Assembly (NCBI GenBank): GCA_964478735.1
Contig: CAYZJB010000002.1
Span: forward strand, 1-64,000
Length of the DNA stretch: 64,000 nucleotides
Source of the DNA: CAYZJB01 sp964478735
Lineage (GTDB): Bacteria; CLD3; SB21
Reading direction: 5' to 3'
Under the pieces are notes generated by a model that saw nothing but the letters and a program-made list of their open reading frames with translations, did no database searches and had not been told where the DNA came from. The position numbers and the translations under genes were made by a program. Below are positions 9,409 to 17,859 of the stretch, piece by piece (the stretch's first letter is position 1; the number at the start of each line of letters is the position of its first letter).

Positions 9409-10519
9409 ATGGTTACCGCAGGTGAATTGACGGCACGACTTGATCGACTCTGGCAAAACATTCTCGATATGCGGAGGTATCTTTGACCTCGATCGTCGTC
9501 AACAACGGATTGCCGAACTCGAACACGAGTCGGCCGCTGAAGATTTCTGGACCGACAATCAGCGGGCCCAGAAGGCGATGCAGGAACTTTCCGGCGAAAA
9601 GGCCTGGGTGGAATCCTGGTCACGTCTGCACACTCAAACGTCCGAGATACGCGATTTTCTAGAACTGGCCGCGGCGGAAAAAGACGAATCGGCCTATCGC
9701 AGCATCGAGACGGATCTCGACCGTCTTGAAAAAGAGGTCCGCGATCTGGAATTAAAAGCGCTCTTCACGGAGGAGGAAGATTCCCGAAATGCCATCCTGA
9801 CGATCCATCCGGGAGCCGGCGGTACGGAATCCCAGGACTGGGCCGAGATGTTGATGCGCATGTACCAACGCTGGGGTGCGATGAAAGGATATAACGTCGG
9901 GATCGTCGATATTCTCGAAGGAGAGGGCGCCGGCATCAAGAGCGTGACGATGGAATTTCGTGGCCAATATGCCTACGGGATGCTGAAATGCGAGAACGGC
10001 GTGCATCGCCTGGTCCGTATTTCTCCCTTCGACTCCAATGCACGGCGTCACACGTCGTTTGCCTCGGTTTTTGCGATACCGGAAGTCGACCAGACGGAGG
10101 CGAAGATCGAAATCAATCCGTCGGACATCCGGATGGATACGTACCGCTCGGGAGGCAAAGGCGGTCAAAATGTCAACAAAGTCGAGACGGCCGTTCGCCT
10201 GACGCACATACCCACTGGAGTAGTTGCCGCGTGTCAGAGTGAACGCTCGCAGTTCAAAAACCGTGAAATGGCGATGAAGTTGTTGATATCTAAATTGTAT
10301 CAATTGCAGAAAAAAGCAGAACGGGAAAAATTAGACGCGCTGGAAGCCTCCAAATCGGACATTGCATGGGGCAGTCAGATTCGCAGTTATGTTTTTCATC
10401 CTTATAATCTCGTCAAGGACCATCGAACGGACGTGGAGACGAGCAATACGCAGGCCGTCATGGACGGCGAAATCGACATGTTTATCGAGGCCTGTCTGAA
10501 AAATAAGATTGAAGTGTAA
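9409..10519 (+). CDS. prfB: peptide chain release factor 2, with programmed +1 frameshift
   Basis: RF2 releases finished chains at UGA and UAA. The zero frame from ATG 9409 encodes 25 residues and meets TGA at 9484-9486; the +1 frame from GAC 9485 continues to 10519. The joined protein is 369 residues, close to the E. coli 365. The slip site GGAGG-TAT-CTT-TGA-C has the same layout as the known autoregulatory site. Downstream the SPF tripeptide (UGA/UAA recognition) and the catalytic GGQ (SGGKGGQNVNK) are present. The TAA overlaps the argS ATG (TAATG). A start at GTG/ATG inside the +1 frame would lose the N-terminal helix, so the frameshifted product is preferred. Confidence 0.95.
9473..9487 (+). 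promoter_or_regulatory. prfB programmed frameshift signal
   Basis: GGAGG (9473-9477) acts as an internal Shine-Dalgarno, followed by TAT, then the slippery CTT (9481-9483), the in-frame TGA (9484-9486) and C. Low RF2 slows termination at UGA and favours +1 slippage. The spacing equals that of the E. coli site. Confidence 0.93.
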
Positions 10520-12216
10520 TGCTGGACCTGTTGGAATCGGAAATCCGCCGGGTTTTGTCTTCGCTGCAGATCGAGCCTCCGGCCGTGATTGAATTTTCAC
10601 GACCCAAAGACCCGAAGTTTGGCGACCTGTCGACCAATGTGGCGATGAGTCTGGCGCGTGACGTAAAACAAAATCCGCGCCAGCTTGCACAGCGTCTTAT
10701 CGATGGGCTCGATCTCCAATCGGTTCAACTCTCAAAAGCCGATGTCGCGGGCGGCGGATTTATTAATTTTTATTTCGCTCCGGCGTACGTCGGTGAAGTG
10801 ATTCAGCGTATTTTGAGGGAACCGGACCGTTACGGTCGTCATCGCTCGGGAAAGGGTCGGCGCGTCAACGTCGAATTTGTCAGCGCCAATCCGACCGGAC
10901 CATTGAGCATCGGTCACGGACGGCAGGCCGTACTTGGAGACGTGCTCTGTCGGCTGCTGGCCAATGCAGGGTGGTCCGTGACCCGCGAGTACTACTTTAA
11001 TAACGCCGGTATGCAAATGAAACGCCTTGGGGATTCCGTGCGCCTGCGGTATTTGCAAATCCTGGGGGAAACCGTTGAATTCCCGGATAAACATTACGAA
11101 GGAGAATACATCCGCGACATTGCCGCGCAGATTGCCGATCGACATGGCGATTCATGGAAGACCAAGGATTTTCAGCCTTTCAAAGAATTTGCGGAGGAAG
11201 TCCTATTTTCCGCCATCCGAGCCGTTCTCAAGAAAATCGGTCTATCGTTCGATGTCTATTTCAACGAAGACTCACTGTATCAGGAAGGAAAACTGGATCA
11301 ACTGCTCTCCTTATTAAAGGAAAAAGGGCTGACGTACACAAAAGACGATGCCCTGTGGCTTAAAACGTCGGACCTGAATTATACGCACGGTTCACGTCCC
11401 GATGGAGACAGAGTTCTTGTCAAATCAACGGGAGAACCGACGTATCGACTTCCGGATATGGCGTATCACGTGACGAAGTTTGACCGGGGATTTGACCGAA
11501 TCATCGATGTCTTTGGGGCCGACCATGTGGCCGAGTACCCTGACGTCCTCGCGGCTTTGCAGGCGATAGGATACGACATCGGCCGCGTGTCGGTGCTGGT
11601 CCATCAGTTTGTGACATTGTCCCATGAAGGTGAAGTTCTCAAGATGTCCAAACGTAAGGCCAATTTTGTTACGATTGACGAGCTTGTGGACGCGCTTGGC
11701 AGTGATGTCTTTCGGTATTTTCTCGTGATGAGGAGCCATCATTCTCATTTTCAATTCGATCTTGAGCTGGCGCGGCAACAGACCATGGAAAATCCCGTTT
11801 ATTATGTGCAAAACGCCCACGCGCGGATTTGTTCGATTGAAGCGAAAGCTGTCGAAAAAGGACATGAATGGCCCTCTGCAACTCCGGCAGACCTGTCGTT
11901 ACTGACGGCAACTGAAGAAAGAGATATTGTTTTGAAATTGGACGAGTATCCGGAATTGACGCGGCGCCTGGTTCAGAATCTGGAAGTTCATCCGCTCACG
12001 ACGTATCTGGAAGAACTTGCGGGTTTATATCACCGTTATCAGACGGCGGGAAAGAAAAATGACGCACTGCGCGTGGTTACCGATGATGCCGGTCTGACGT
12101 TGGCCCGTCTGTCGCTCTGCCGGGCGACGCGTATCGTACTGGCCCACGGCCTGAGTCTGCTCGGTGTATCGGCTCCTACCTATATGGCAAAAAAAGAAGA
12201 TTCGGATGATCAATAA
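10519..12216 (+). CDS. argS: arginyl-tRNA synthetase
   Basis: It charges tRNA-Arg with arginine. The 565-residue protein has the N-terminal Add-1 domain, the class I signature in the form SIGHGRQ after SANPTGPL, the Rossmann fold core, KMSKR (VLKMSKRKAN) and a C-terminal anticodon-binding DALR domain. The ATG shares its A with the prfB stop codon (TAATG), so the two are translationally coupled. The usual first His of the HIGH motif is Ser, a variation seen in some ArgS. A PfkB kinase gene follows after 12 nt. Confidence 0.95.
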   Translation: MLDLLESEIRRVLSSLQIEPPAVIEFSRPKDPKFGDLSTNVAMSLARDVKQNPRQLAQRLIDGLDLQSVQLSKADVAGGGFINFYFAPAYVGEVIQRILREPDRYGRHRSGKGRRVNVEFVSANPTGPLSIGHGRQAVLGDVLCRLLANAGWSVTREYYFNNAGMQMKRLGDSVRLRYLQILGETVEFPDKHYEGEYIRDIAAQIADRHGDSWKTKDFQPFKEFAEEVLFSAIRAVLKKIGLSFDVYFNEDSLYQEGKLDQLLSLLKEKGLTYTKDDALWLKTSDLNYTHGSRPDGDRVLVKSTGEPTYRLPDMAYHVTKFDRGFDRIIDVFGADHVAEYPDVLAALQAIGYDIGRVSVLVHQFVTLSHEGEVLKMSKRKANFVTIDELVDALGSDVFRYFLVMRSHHSHFQFDLELARQQTMENPVYYVQNAHARICSIEAKAVEKGHEWPSATPADLSLLTATEERDIVLKLDEYPELTRRLVQNLEVHPLTTYLEELAGLYHRYQTAGKKNDALRVVTDDAGLTLARLSLCRATRIVLAHGLSLLGVSAPTYMAKKEDSDDQ

Positions 12217-12228
12217 AACGAGGACGCA

Positions 12229-13140
12229 ATGAGTATTCTGGTAGTCGGTTCGGTTGCATTGGATTCAGTGGAAACCCCTTTTGGGAAGGTGGACGAGGCA
12301 CTTGGTGGTTCGGCGACGTTCTTCTCCGCGTCGGCCAGTTATTTCAGTCCGGTCAACGTGGTAGCGGTCGTCGGTGAGGATTATCCGCTCGGCGAACTGG
12401 AATTTCTTAAGTCACGAGAGGTCGATTTCAGCGGTTTGCAGGTCGTCAAAGGCGGTGAGACTTTTCGATGGGCCGGGCGCTACAACTACGATTTGAACGA
12501 ACGGGAAACCATTTATACGCACCTCAACGTTTTTGAAAATTTTCGGCCCGTTATTCCGGATTCGTACAAAAACGCCAGTTACGTTTTTCTGGGGAATATC
12601 GATCCCGATCTTCAGTACGACGTGCTGCAACAGGTGACCCAACCTAAATTGGTCGTTCTGGACACGATGAATTTTTGGATTGAAGGCAAACAGAAAGCGC
12701 TGAAACGGGTCCTCGCCAAGGTCGATATTTTTGTTCTCAATGATTCCGAGGCGCGGCAGTTGGCCAACCAATCCAATCTTATGAAGGCCGCGCGCGAAAT
12801 TTTTGCGATGGGGCCGCGGGTTATCGTGATCAAAAAGGGCGAACACGGAGCCGTTTTGATCTCAAAAGAAGGGCTGTTTTTTGTTCCGGCCTTCCCGCTC
12901 GAAGCCGTCTGCGATCCCACGGGAGCGGGGGACACGTTTGCCGGTGGTTTTGTCGGCTATCTGGCCCGGACACATGACCTGAGCGACGCCAATTTGAGGA
13001 GGGCAACGGTGTACGGAAGCGCCATGGCGTCGTTCTGTGTGGAGGATTTCAGTCTTCGTGCTCTCAAGAATCTTTCGTCGGCGGAAATCCGTGAACGGTG
13101 TACCGCTTTTCGACGGCTCAGCCATTTTGAAATAGATTAA
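12229..13140 (+). CDS. PfkB-family carbohydrate/nucleoside kinase
   Basis: This is a ribokinase-like cytoplasmic kinase. It has the N-terminal GSVALDS strand, the substrate-lid region and the C-terminal DPTGAGDTFAGG anion hole with the catalytic Asp. Length of 303 residues fits the family. GAGGAC lies about 6 nt upstream of the ATG and only 12 nt separate it from argS. The sugar or nucleoside substrate cannot be read from the motifs. The next gene is a PTS EIIA-like regulator, so a sugar link is possible but unproven. Confidence 0.88.
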   Translation: MSILVVGSVALDSVETPFGKVDEALGGSATFFSASASYFSPVNVVAVVGEDYPLGELEFLKSREVDFSGLQVVKGGETFRWAGRYNYDLNERETIYTHLNVFENFRPVIPDSYKNASYVFLGNIDPDLQYDVLQQVTQPKLVVLDTMNFWIEGKQKALKRVLAKVDIFVLNDSEARQLANQSNLMKAAREIFAMGPRVIVIKKGEHGAVLISKEGLFFVPAFPLEAVCDPTGAGDTFAGGFVGYLARTHDLSDANLRRATVYGSAMASFCVEDFSLRALKNLSSAEIRERCTAFRRLSHFEID

Positions 13141-13182
13141 CTTGTATCTCGCGCTTATGGATGCTAATTTAAGTGGCCGAAT

Positions 13183-13650
13183 ATGAAGCTCAGCGAAGTT
13201 CTCACCGAAGCCCTTGTGCGAATTCCACTGCAAAATTTTGAAAAGCAGGGGATCATCGAGGAACTCATTAACGTCATGGATCATGAGCATAAGATCCAAG
13301 ATCGCAACAAAGTCCTTCAGGCCGTTTTAGAACGTGAAAAAATGATGAGCACCGGAATCGGTAACGGTGTCGCCATTCCTCATGGAAAATCGCAAGGCGT
13401 CGAAGAACTGGCCGTTGCGCTTGGTATTACATCTCAGGAAGTCAATTTTGATTCTCTCGACGGCAAGCCCGTCCGTATTGTCTTTTTACTCGTTGGTCCG
13501 GAGAAAGCGTCGAGCACTCACATCAAAATGCTGTCCCGAATTTCGCGGCTTCTGAATCAGGCCGCTTTTCGCCAAAAGCTCATTCAAGCCCAATCTTCGG
13601 CCGATGTCATGGCCATCATTGTTCAGGAAGAAAAACAACTGGAAGGTTAG
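13183..13650 (+). CDS. ptsN: PTS EIIA-like nitrogen regulatory protein (PtsN type)
   Basis: This is a stand-alone fructose-class EIIA domain of 155 residues. The phospho-accepting His67 sits in GVAIPHGKS and the second conserved segment THIKMLSRISRLL is present. No EIIB or EIIC genes lie nearby, so a regulatory PtsN-type role is more likely than sugar uptake. Unlike proteobacteria, rpoN and hpf are not adjacent. Its TAG overlaps the stop of the convergent yhbY-like gene. Confidence 0.85.
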   Translation: MKLSEVLTEALVRIPLQNFEKQGIIEELINVMDHEHKIQDRNKVLQAVLEREKMMSTGIGNGVAIPHGKSQGVEELAVALGITSQEVNFDSLDGKPVRIVFLLVGPEKASSTHIKMLSRISRLLNQAAFRQKLIQAQSSADVMAIIVQEEKQLEG

Positions 13651-13946
13651 CCCGGCAGGACAATCACGGGTTTTTCGTGGTGCGGCTTGTAGACGAGAAA
13701 AACGTGACCGATGACCTGAACGACAGAGCAATCGACTTCGCGCGCAACCGTATCTGCAAGCTCGCGGGGCTCGATTTCGCATCCGTCTTGGACGCGAATT
13801 TTCAGTAATTCCCTGGTATTAAATCCATTTTCGATCGATCGTCGGACATTGGGACTGTATCCTCCTTTTCCGATCGCGATCGTCGGTTTGATCCGTTGTC
13901 CGAGGGATCGTAGAAACCTCAACTGGGGTCCGGTCAGCGGGATCAC
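13647..13946 (-). CDS. yhbY: YhbY/CRM-domain RNA-binding protein
   Basis: This small protein (99 residues) of the CRM domain family associates with pre-50S ribosomal particles. It shows the family core LTGPQLRFLRSLG, the GKGGYSP loop (the GxxG RNA-binding motif), ELLKIRV and GHVFLVYKP near the end. The start is taken as GTG 13946, because that gives the family length and overlaps the upstream gene's TGA as GTGA; a longer frame from 14039 would add a non-homologous extension inside that gene. It converges with ptsN, stop codons overlapping. Confidence 0.88.
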   Translation of the reverse strand: MIPLTGPQLRFLRSLGQRIKPTIAIGKGGYSPNVRRSIENGFNTRELLKIRVQDGCEIEPRELADTVAREVDCSVVQVIGHVFLVYKPHHEKPVIVLPG

Positions 13947-14482
13947 ATCCTTTTTCTTCGGATTAGCGTCACGGCCACCATGATACATCCGGAGACGATG
14001 AAAAGCAACGGCCAGTAAAATCGGGTCAGCGTGATCCACTCGTCATCAAGGTAGAACAACTCTCGGCCCAGCCAAATGCCGCCGACACTCGACGCCAGGA
14101 GACCGAGTACCAGCGAAATCCACCGCCGGAAATTGGCCGCGTAATCGATCAAAAAAGCGGCCCCCATGACGAGGAAATAAACCGGCCACAGGTCGCGCAT
14201 CGCATCGAACGGCTGATAATCCAGAAAAATATGGAAGCCGCCGATACCGGCGAGAAATACACCCGAAAAAAAACGATACGTTTTGGTGTAAATTGTCCGG
14301 GCAATCAAGACCAGTCCGATCAGGAGGATTCCGTAACGTTCAACCCAAAAGCCGTCGATGATCTCAAAATTCCACAACAACCAGATACTCCCGACGAGTG
14401 TCAGGGTAATGCCCAGCCAGAGTCCTCGCGGTGTCGCGGGCGCATTTTCCACGGCGGGGGATTTGTCTATTGAGGTCTCCAC
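13943..14482 (-). CDS. multi-spanning membrane protein, LiaF-like/DUF5668 transmembrane region
   Basis: A 179-residue protein with about six hydrophobic segments in short repeats (GLWLGITLTLVGSIWLLWNF, YGILLIGLVLIARTIY, WPVYFLVMGAAFLIDY, YWPLLFIVSGCIMVAV). Such paired TM units are found in LiaF-type and PspC-associated proteins. It lies 10 nt downstream of a double-PspC gene and overlaps yhbY by 4 nt. A role in envelope-stress sensing is inferred from context only. Confidence 0.7.
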   Translation of the reverse strand: METSIDKSPAVENAPATPRGLWLGITLTLVGSIWLLWNFEIIDGFWVERYGILLIGLVLIARTIYTKTYRFFSGVFLAGIGGFHIFLDYQPFDAMRDLWPVYFLVMGAAFLIDYAANFRRWISLVLGLLASSVGGIWLGRELFYLDDEWITLTRFYWPLLFIVSGCIMVAVTLIRRKRM

Positions 14483-14492
14483 GTGAATCTCC

Positions 14493-15179
14493 TTAGGATT
14501 GGTGGTCGGCCGTTTTGGAATCGAAGATACGCCGTCCCGTTCCGTCTGGAATGAGAGTGCCCATTAAAAAGTATAAAAAAACGCCCAATGGAAAGGCCAC
14601 GAAAGTACCGGCGACCCAGAGGATCCTGACGATCGAAGGATCGAGCCCGAGATGATTGGCAAGACCCGCGCAGACGCCGAGTATTTTTTTGTTTGTCGTA
14701 TCTCGCCTCATTCCTCCCATATCCGACACGCGATTCAATGGATTTTCAGTTTTGGTACGGCCGAGGGGCCAGACGATCAGCACAATGCCTGCAATGATAA
14801 ACAGAGATGGAATAACAAAATCCCACGGAAAATGAAACCAGAACCAGTGCCGGGAGAGGACATGCCATTCATCGAGAAGGAAGACGATTCCGACCAAAAT
14901 CAGCGCCACGCCGATGAACAACCCCTGATTCAAGCGTCGTTGTTCCATACGCGCAAGAGACTCCGGCGCAGAAGCGTCGGGAATGGACTCGGCCGGAAGT
15001 AGAATCATGGCGGCAATATAGGCCACGATACCGGTTCCGCCGAAAAATACGGTCGATATCCAGACGATTCGTACGACGGTCACGTCCCAACCGAAATAGT
15101 CGGCGACGCCTGCACAAATGCCGTCGATCATCCGATCGGTTCGGGATTTATATAACCTTCTCCTCGCGGTCGATTCCAT
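14493..15179 (-). CDS. membrane protein with two PspC domains
   Basis: PspC domains are envelope-stress modules. Two are present: about residues 8-65 (RLYKSRTDRMIDGICAGVADYFG) and about 155-215 (NKKILGVCAGLANHLGLD), with two more hydrophobic segments between. Length is 228 residues. The start ATG 15179 is preferred over ATG 15191 because GGAGG (15185-15189 on the top strand as CCTCC) lies 5 nt before it. It forms a minus-strand operon with the next membrane protein and yhbY. Confidence 0.8.
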   Translation of the reverse strand: MESTARRRLYKSRTDRMIDGICAGVADYFGWDVTVVRIVWISTVFFGGTGIVAYIAAMILLPAESIPDASAPESLARMEQRRLNQGLFIGVALILVGIVFLLDEWHVLSRHWFWFHFPWDFVIPSLFIIAGIVLIVWPLGRTKTENPLNRVSDMGGMRRDTTNKKILGVCAGLANHLGLDPSIVRILWVAGTFVAFPLGVFLYFLMGTLIPDGTGRRIFDSKTADHQS

Positions 15180-15246
15180 GGGTACCTCCATTGGCTACCG
15201 AATTCAACGGCATTTCCGGGATAAAGTTTCGCCGATGGCCTACGTG

Positions 15247-15275
15247 TTGACAAAAAAAGGCGTTTATCATACATT
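15247..15275 (+). promoter_or_regulatory. promoter TTGACA-17-TACATT upstream of hrcA
   Basis: TTGACA (15247-15252) and TACATT (15270-15275) are 17 nt apart; the predicted start is near 15282, about 20 nt before the hrcA ATG. No CIRCE repeat (TTAGCACTC-N9-GAGTGCTAA) is visible at or near it. Confidence 0.55.
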
Positions 15276-15301
15276 AGTCCGCTTTCTGTGGAAGCACGAC
15301 G

Positions 15302-16378
15302 ATGAAGGGCTTATCGATTACTATGAATATAGCGGAACGCGAACGGCTGATATTGTCTCATGTCGTCAAACATTTTATAACCACCGGGAATCCCGTCGGG
15401 TCACGAACGTTGTCCAAGATCTTACCCGTGGAGTGGAGTGCGGCGACGGTGCGAAACGTAATGGCCGATTTGGAAGAAAAGGGCTTTTTACAGCATCCTC
15501 ATACATCGGCTGGCCGAATTCCCACCGATCTTGCGTATCGAACGTACGTCGACACGATGTTGAACGTGGAGGAATTGACGGAAGAGGACAAATCCAGGGT
15601 GACGCAGGCCATCCAGAACATTGCCATGCAGGTACACCGTCTGTCGGATGGTATGGAGGAAGTGCTGTTTCACACCTCGCGAGCGCTTGCGGCCATTTCA
15701 TCGGAACTGGGCATCGTCCTGGCTCCGAGGTTTAACGCAACGGTCGTTGAAAAAATAAGGCTGATCCGGACCGCGGACAACCGGATCGTAATCGATCTGG
15801 CGTTGAAGAACGGCATTGCCAGAACGGTCATTCTCGACGTGCAAAGCCGCATCGAAAATGAAGACCTGAGAAACATTGAGGTCATGCTCAACGAACGGCT
15901 GAGCGGCTTGTCCATATCGGAAATTCGTGAGAGCCTGCCGGAAAGAATGCGGGACGCGCGTACCCGATTTCATGAGGAAGCCCTGGTTTTCATTCAGGTC
16001 TTTTTGGAGTCCGCTTCCCGGGTATTCGGTTTCGAGCAATCCATGCTGCTCGATTTTGCGGGAACGCATAACATTCTTTCGAAACCCGAATTTTCAAACC
16101 AGGAGGGCGTTTTCCCGATTCTGCAATTGCTGGAGGATCGGTCTTCACTCATGCAAATCCTCATGTCCCGTTCACATCCTGGGGGCGGCGTTCACGTGAC
16201 CATCGGCGAGGAGAATACGGGAATTAATCGCTGCAGCATCGTGACATCGACGTATTCCGTCGGCAACGTAACGGGGACCCTGGGGATCATCGGTCCGACG
16301 CGAATGCCGTATTCGCGTATTATACCTCTTGTACGGTTTACCGCCCGGACGTTGGAAAATAATTTCAATTCAAACTAA
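15302..16378 (+). CDS. hrcA: heat-inducible transcription repressor HrcA
   Basis: HrcA represses chaperone operons at CIRCE operators. The 358-residue protein has the N-terminal winged helix (RERLILSHVVKHFITTGNPVG, VRNVMADLEEKGFLQHPHTSAGR), the GAF-like middle and the C-terminal segment GTLGIIGPTRMPYSRII. Start ATG 15302 has GGAAG about 7 nt upstream; ATG 15323 is an alternative. It precedes grpE by 2 nt. There is no CIRCE upstream, so autoregulation is not evident, and dnaK and dnaJ do not follow. Confidence 0.94.
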   Translation: MKGLSITMNIAERERLILSHVVKHFITTGNPVGSRTLSKILPVEWSAATVRNVMADLEEKGFLQHPHTSAGRIPTDLAYRTYVDTMLNVEELTEEDKSRVTQAIQNIAMQVHRLSDGMEEVLFHTSRALAAISSELGIVLAPRFNATVVEKIRLIRTADNRIVIDLALKNGIARTVILDVQSRIENEDLRNIEVMLNERLSGLSISEIRESLPERMRDARTRFHEEALVFIQVFLESASRVFGFEQSMLLDFAGTHNILSKPEFSNQEGVFPILQLLEDRSSLMQILMSRSHPGGGVHVTIGEENTGINRCSIVTSTYSVGNVTGTLGIIGPTRMPYSRIIPLVRFTARTLENNFNSN

Positions 16379-16380
16379 CC

Positions 16381-16941
16381 ATGGAAGACGACTTGATCAA
16401 AACCGAATCCGAATCGATTGACGAAAAACAGCCCGACCTTCAGGATGTCGAAGGTGTTCCCGAACAGACGGTCGAAACCGAATCCCAGGCCGAATCGCCG
16501 GTAGACGAAACGGCGGTACTCAGAGACCAACTTCTGAGGGCCCTGGCCGAATTCGAGAACTATAAAAAACGAACGGTAAAGGAATACCAGTCCGTCGTTC
16601 AACTGGCCAACGAAAAACTGATCATCGATTTACTTCCTGCCATTGACGATTTGGAGCGAGCCCTCAAAGCGGCGAGAGACATTCACAGTGACGACGCGAA
16701 GGTCCAGCAGAGTTTTCAGGGGTTTGAGAACATTTATAAAAAACTCATGAAGATTCTCGAAGACAAGGGATTGAAGCCGATGGAATCGATCGGAAAAGAA
16801 ATGGACGTCAATCTGCATGACGCGCTTATGCAGGTCGAGGGCAACGGCCAACCGCCCAATACCGTCGTCGATGAACATGAAAAAGGCTATTACCTGCATG
16901 ATAAGGTCATCCGGCACGCCAAAGTCATTGTCACGAAATAA
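16381..16941 (+). CDS. grpE: GrpE nucleotide exchange factor
   Basis: GrpE releases ADP from DnaK. The 186-residue protein has an acidic disordered N-terminus (about 1-45), a long coiled coil (about 42-105, with LRALAEFENYKKRT) and the C-terminal beta domain with LMQVEGNGQPPNTVVDEHEKGYYLHDKVIRHAKVIV-type sequence. It follows hrcA by 2 nt. The operon then stops at a tRNA gene; dnaK/dnaJ are not in the window. Confidence 0.95.
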   Translation: MEDDLIKTESESIDEKQPDLQDVEGVPEQTVETESQAESPVDETAVLRDQLLRALAEFENYKKRTVKEYQSVVQLANEKLIIDLLPAIDDLERALKAARDIHSDDAKVQQSFQGFENIYKKLMKILEDKGLKPMESIGKEMDVNLHDALMQVEGNGQPPNTVVDEHEKGYYLHDKVIRHAKVIVTK

Positions 16942-16980
16942 CCCGGCCGACGCTTTCCGGAACATGGTTCAAGGATATTG

Positions 16981-17009
16981 TTGATTTTCAGGCCCGCAGC
17001 GGTTACTTT
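16981..17009 (+). promoter_or_regulatory. promoter TTGATT-17-TACTTT for tRNA-Arg
   Basis: TTGATT (16981-16986) and TACTTT (17004-17009), 17 nt apart, followed by G. The start would be near 17016, about 14 nt before the mature tRNA. It shares its -10 and spacing with three other promoters in the window. Confidence 0.6.
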
Positions 17010-17029
17010 GCCGACCCCTTTACGGGACT

Positions 17030-17103
17030 GCCCTTGTAGCTCAGTTGGATAGAGCAGCAGTTTCCTAAACTGTGGGTCGTGCGTTCGAGTCGCGCCAAGG
17101 GCA
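17030..17103 (+). tRNA. tRNA-Arg (anticodon CCU)
   Basis: The cloverleaf folds completely: acceptor GCCCTTG (17030-17036) with CAAGGGC (17096-17102), D arm GCTC/GAGC (17039-17055), anticodon stem GCAGT/ACTGT with loop TTCCTAA (17062-17068), anticodon CCT at 17064-17066, T arm GTGCG/CGCGC with loop TTCGAGT, and discriminator A at 17103. CCA is not encoded. It reads AGG codons. It lies between grpE and a TPR gene, with its own promoter upstream. Confidence 0.95.
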
Positions 17104-17125
17104 CGCGTTTATTTAAGGAGTCGTC

Positions 17126-17800
17126 ATGTTAACTGCACGTAAGAAGTTTACCCGAAAAGAATTGCATAAAGATCCCTTGCTGGCCAAAATTGCTACGGCC
17201 ACGGATTATGCCAAACTAAATCGCGATAAAATGTCGAAGGCGTTGACCGGCGTGGTCGTGGCGATCGCCGCCGTCTGGGGATACATGTATTACAAGTCGT
17301 CGATCGATGAAGACTCGTTAAACCGGCTCCATCAGGCCGAGCAAGCCTATTTGAGCGGGGACAACAAAGAGGCGATTCGACGGCTGGCCAAGTACCTGGC
17401 CGAGTTCGAAGGAACAAAAGGCGGGGAACTTGCGACGTTTTATCTGGCCAATGCTTATTATCAGACGGACCAGTTTGATTTTGCCCTCGAACAGTACGAA
17501 AATTATGTCGACGACTACGGCAGCAACGAGCTGCTGACGGCCTCGGCGATGGCCGGCATTGCCGCCTGCTATGAGGCCCAGAACAAATATGCCGATGCGG
17601 CCGCCCAGTACGAAGCCGTTGCCGGGAAGTTTCCGGAGCACTACCAACGTACGGAGTACATGATGGGCGCGGCTCGCTGTTATAAAATGCTCGGTAATGT
17701 GGAGTCGGCAAAGTCCTGGTATGAGCGCGTCGTCAAGGAATATCCCGAGACGACCTATGCACGCGAGGCGCGACTCGCGATGGATGAATTCGGAGCCTGA
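17126..17800 (+). CDS. membrane-anchored tetratricopeptide repeat protein
   Basis: The 224-residue protein has a basic N-terminus, one transmembrane helix (about 36-53, LTGVVVAIAAVWGYMYY) and about four TPR units (about 62-215; repeats such as GELATFYLANAYYQTDQFDFALEQYENYV). AAGGAG lies about 7 nt before the ATG. The topology resembles YfgM/AncA-type proteins, in which a TPR domain faces the periplasm, but no specific partner is visible. A terminator hairpin follows. It starts only 23 nt after the tRNA and may be co-transcribed with it. Confidence 0.85.
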   Translation: MLTARKKFTRKELHKDPLLAKIATATDYAKLNRDKMSKALTGVVVAIAAVWGYMYYKSSIDEDSLNRLHQAEQAYLSGDNKEAIRRLAKYLAEFEGTKGGELATFYLANAYYQTDQFDFALEQYENYVDDYGSNELLTASAMAGIAACYEAQNKYADAAAQYEAVAGKFPEHYQRTEYMMGAARCYKMLGNVESAKSWYERVVKEYPETTYAREARLAMDEFGA

Positions 17801-17822
17801 TTTTTTAATCGTAATTTACGTT

Positions 17823-17854
17823 ATGGATTGCCCCCGGCGGGCAATCCATTTTTT
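17823..17854 (+). terminator. intrinsic terminator directly before the GH57 gene
   Basis: ATGGATTGCCC (17823-17833) pairs perfectly with GGGCAATCCAT (17839-17849) around CCGGC, followed by T6. The T-run ends only 5 nt before the GH57 ATG at 17860, so it may also serve as an attenuator or 5' structure for that gene. Confidence 0.8.
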
Positions 17855-17859
17855 GTTTC

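Noticed and set aside
15181..15301. Possible CIRCE operator upstream of hrcA
   Set aside because: No TTAGCACTC-N9-GAGTGCTAA or near match is present by eye.
15118..15735. Plus-strand frame of 205 codons
   Set aside because: Overlaps hrcA in another frame; sequence is low complexity and no start signal is present.
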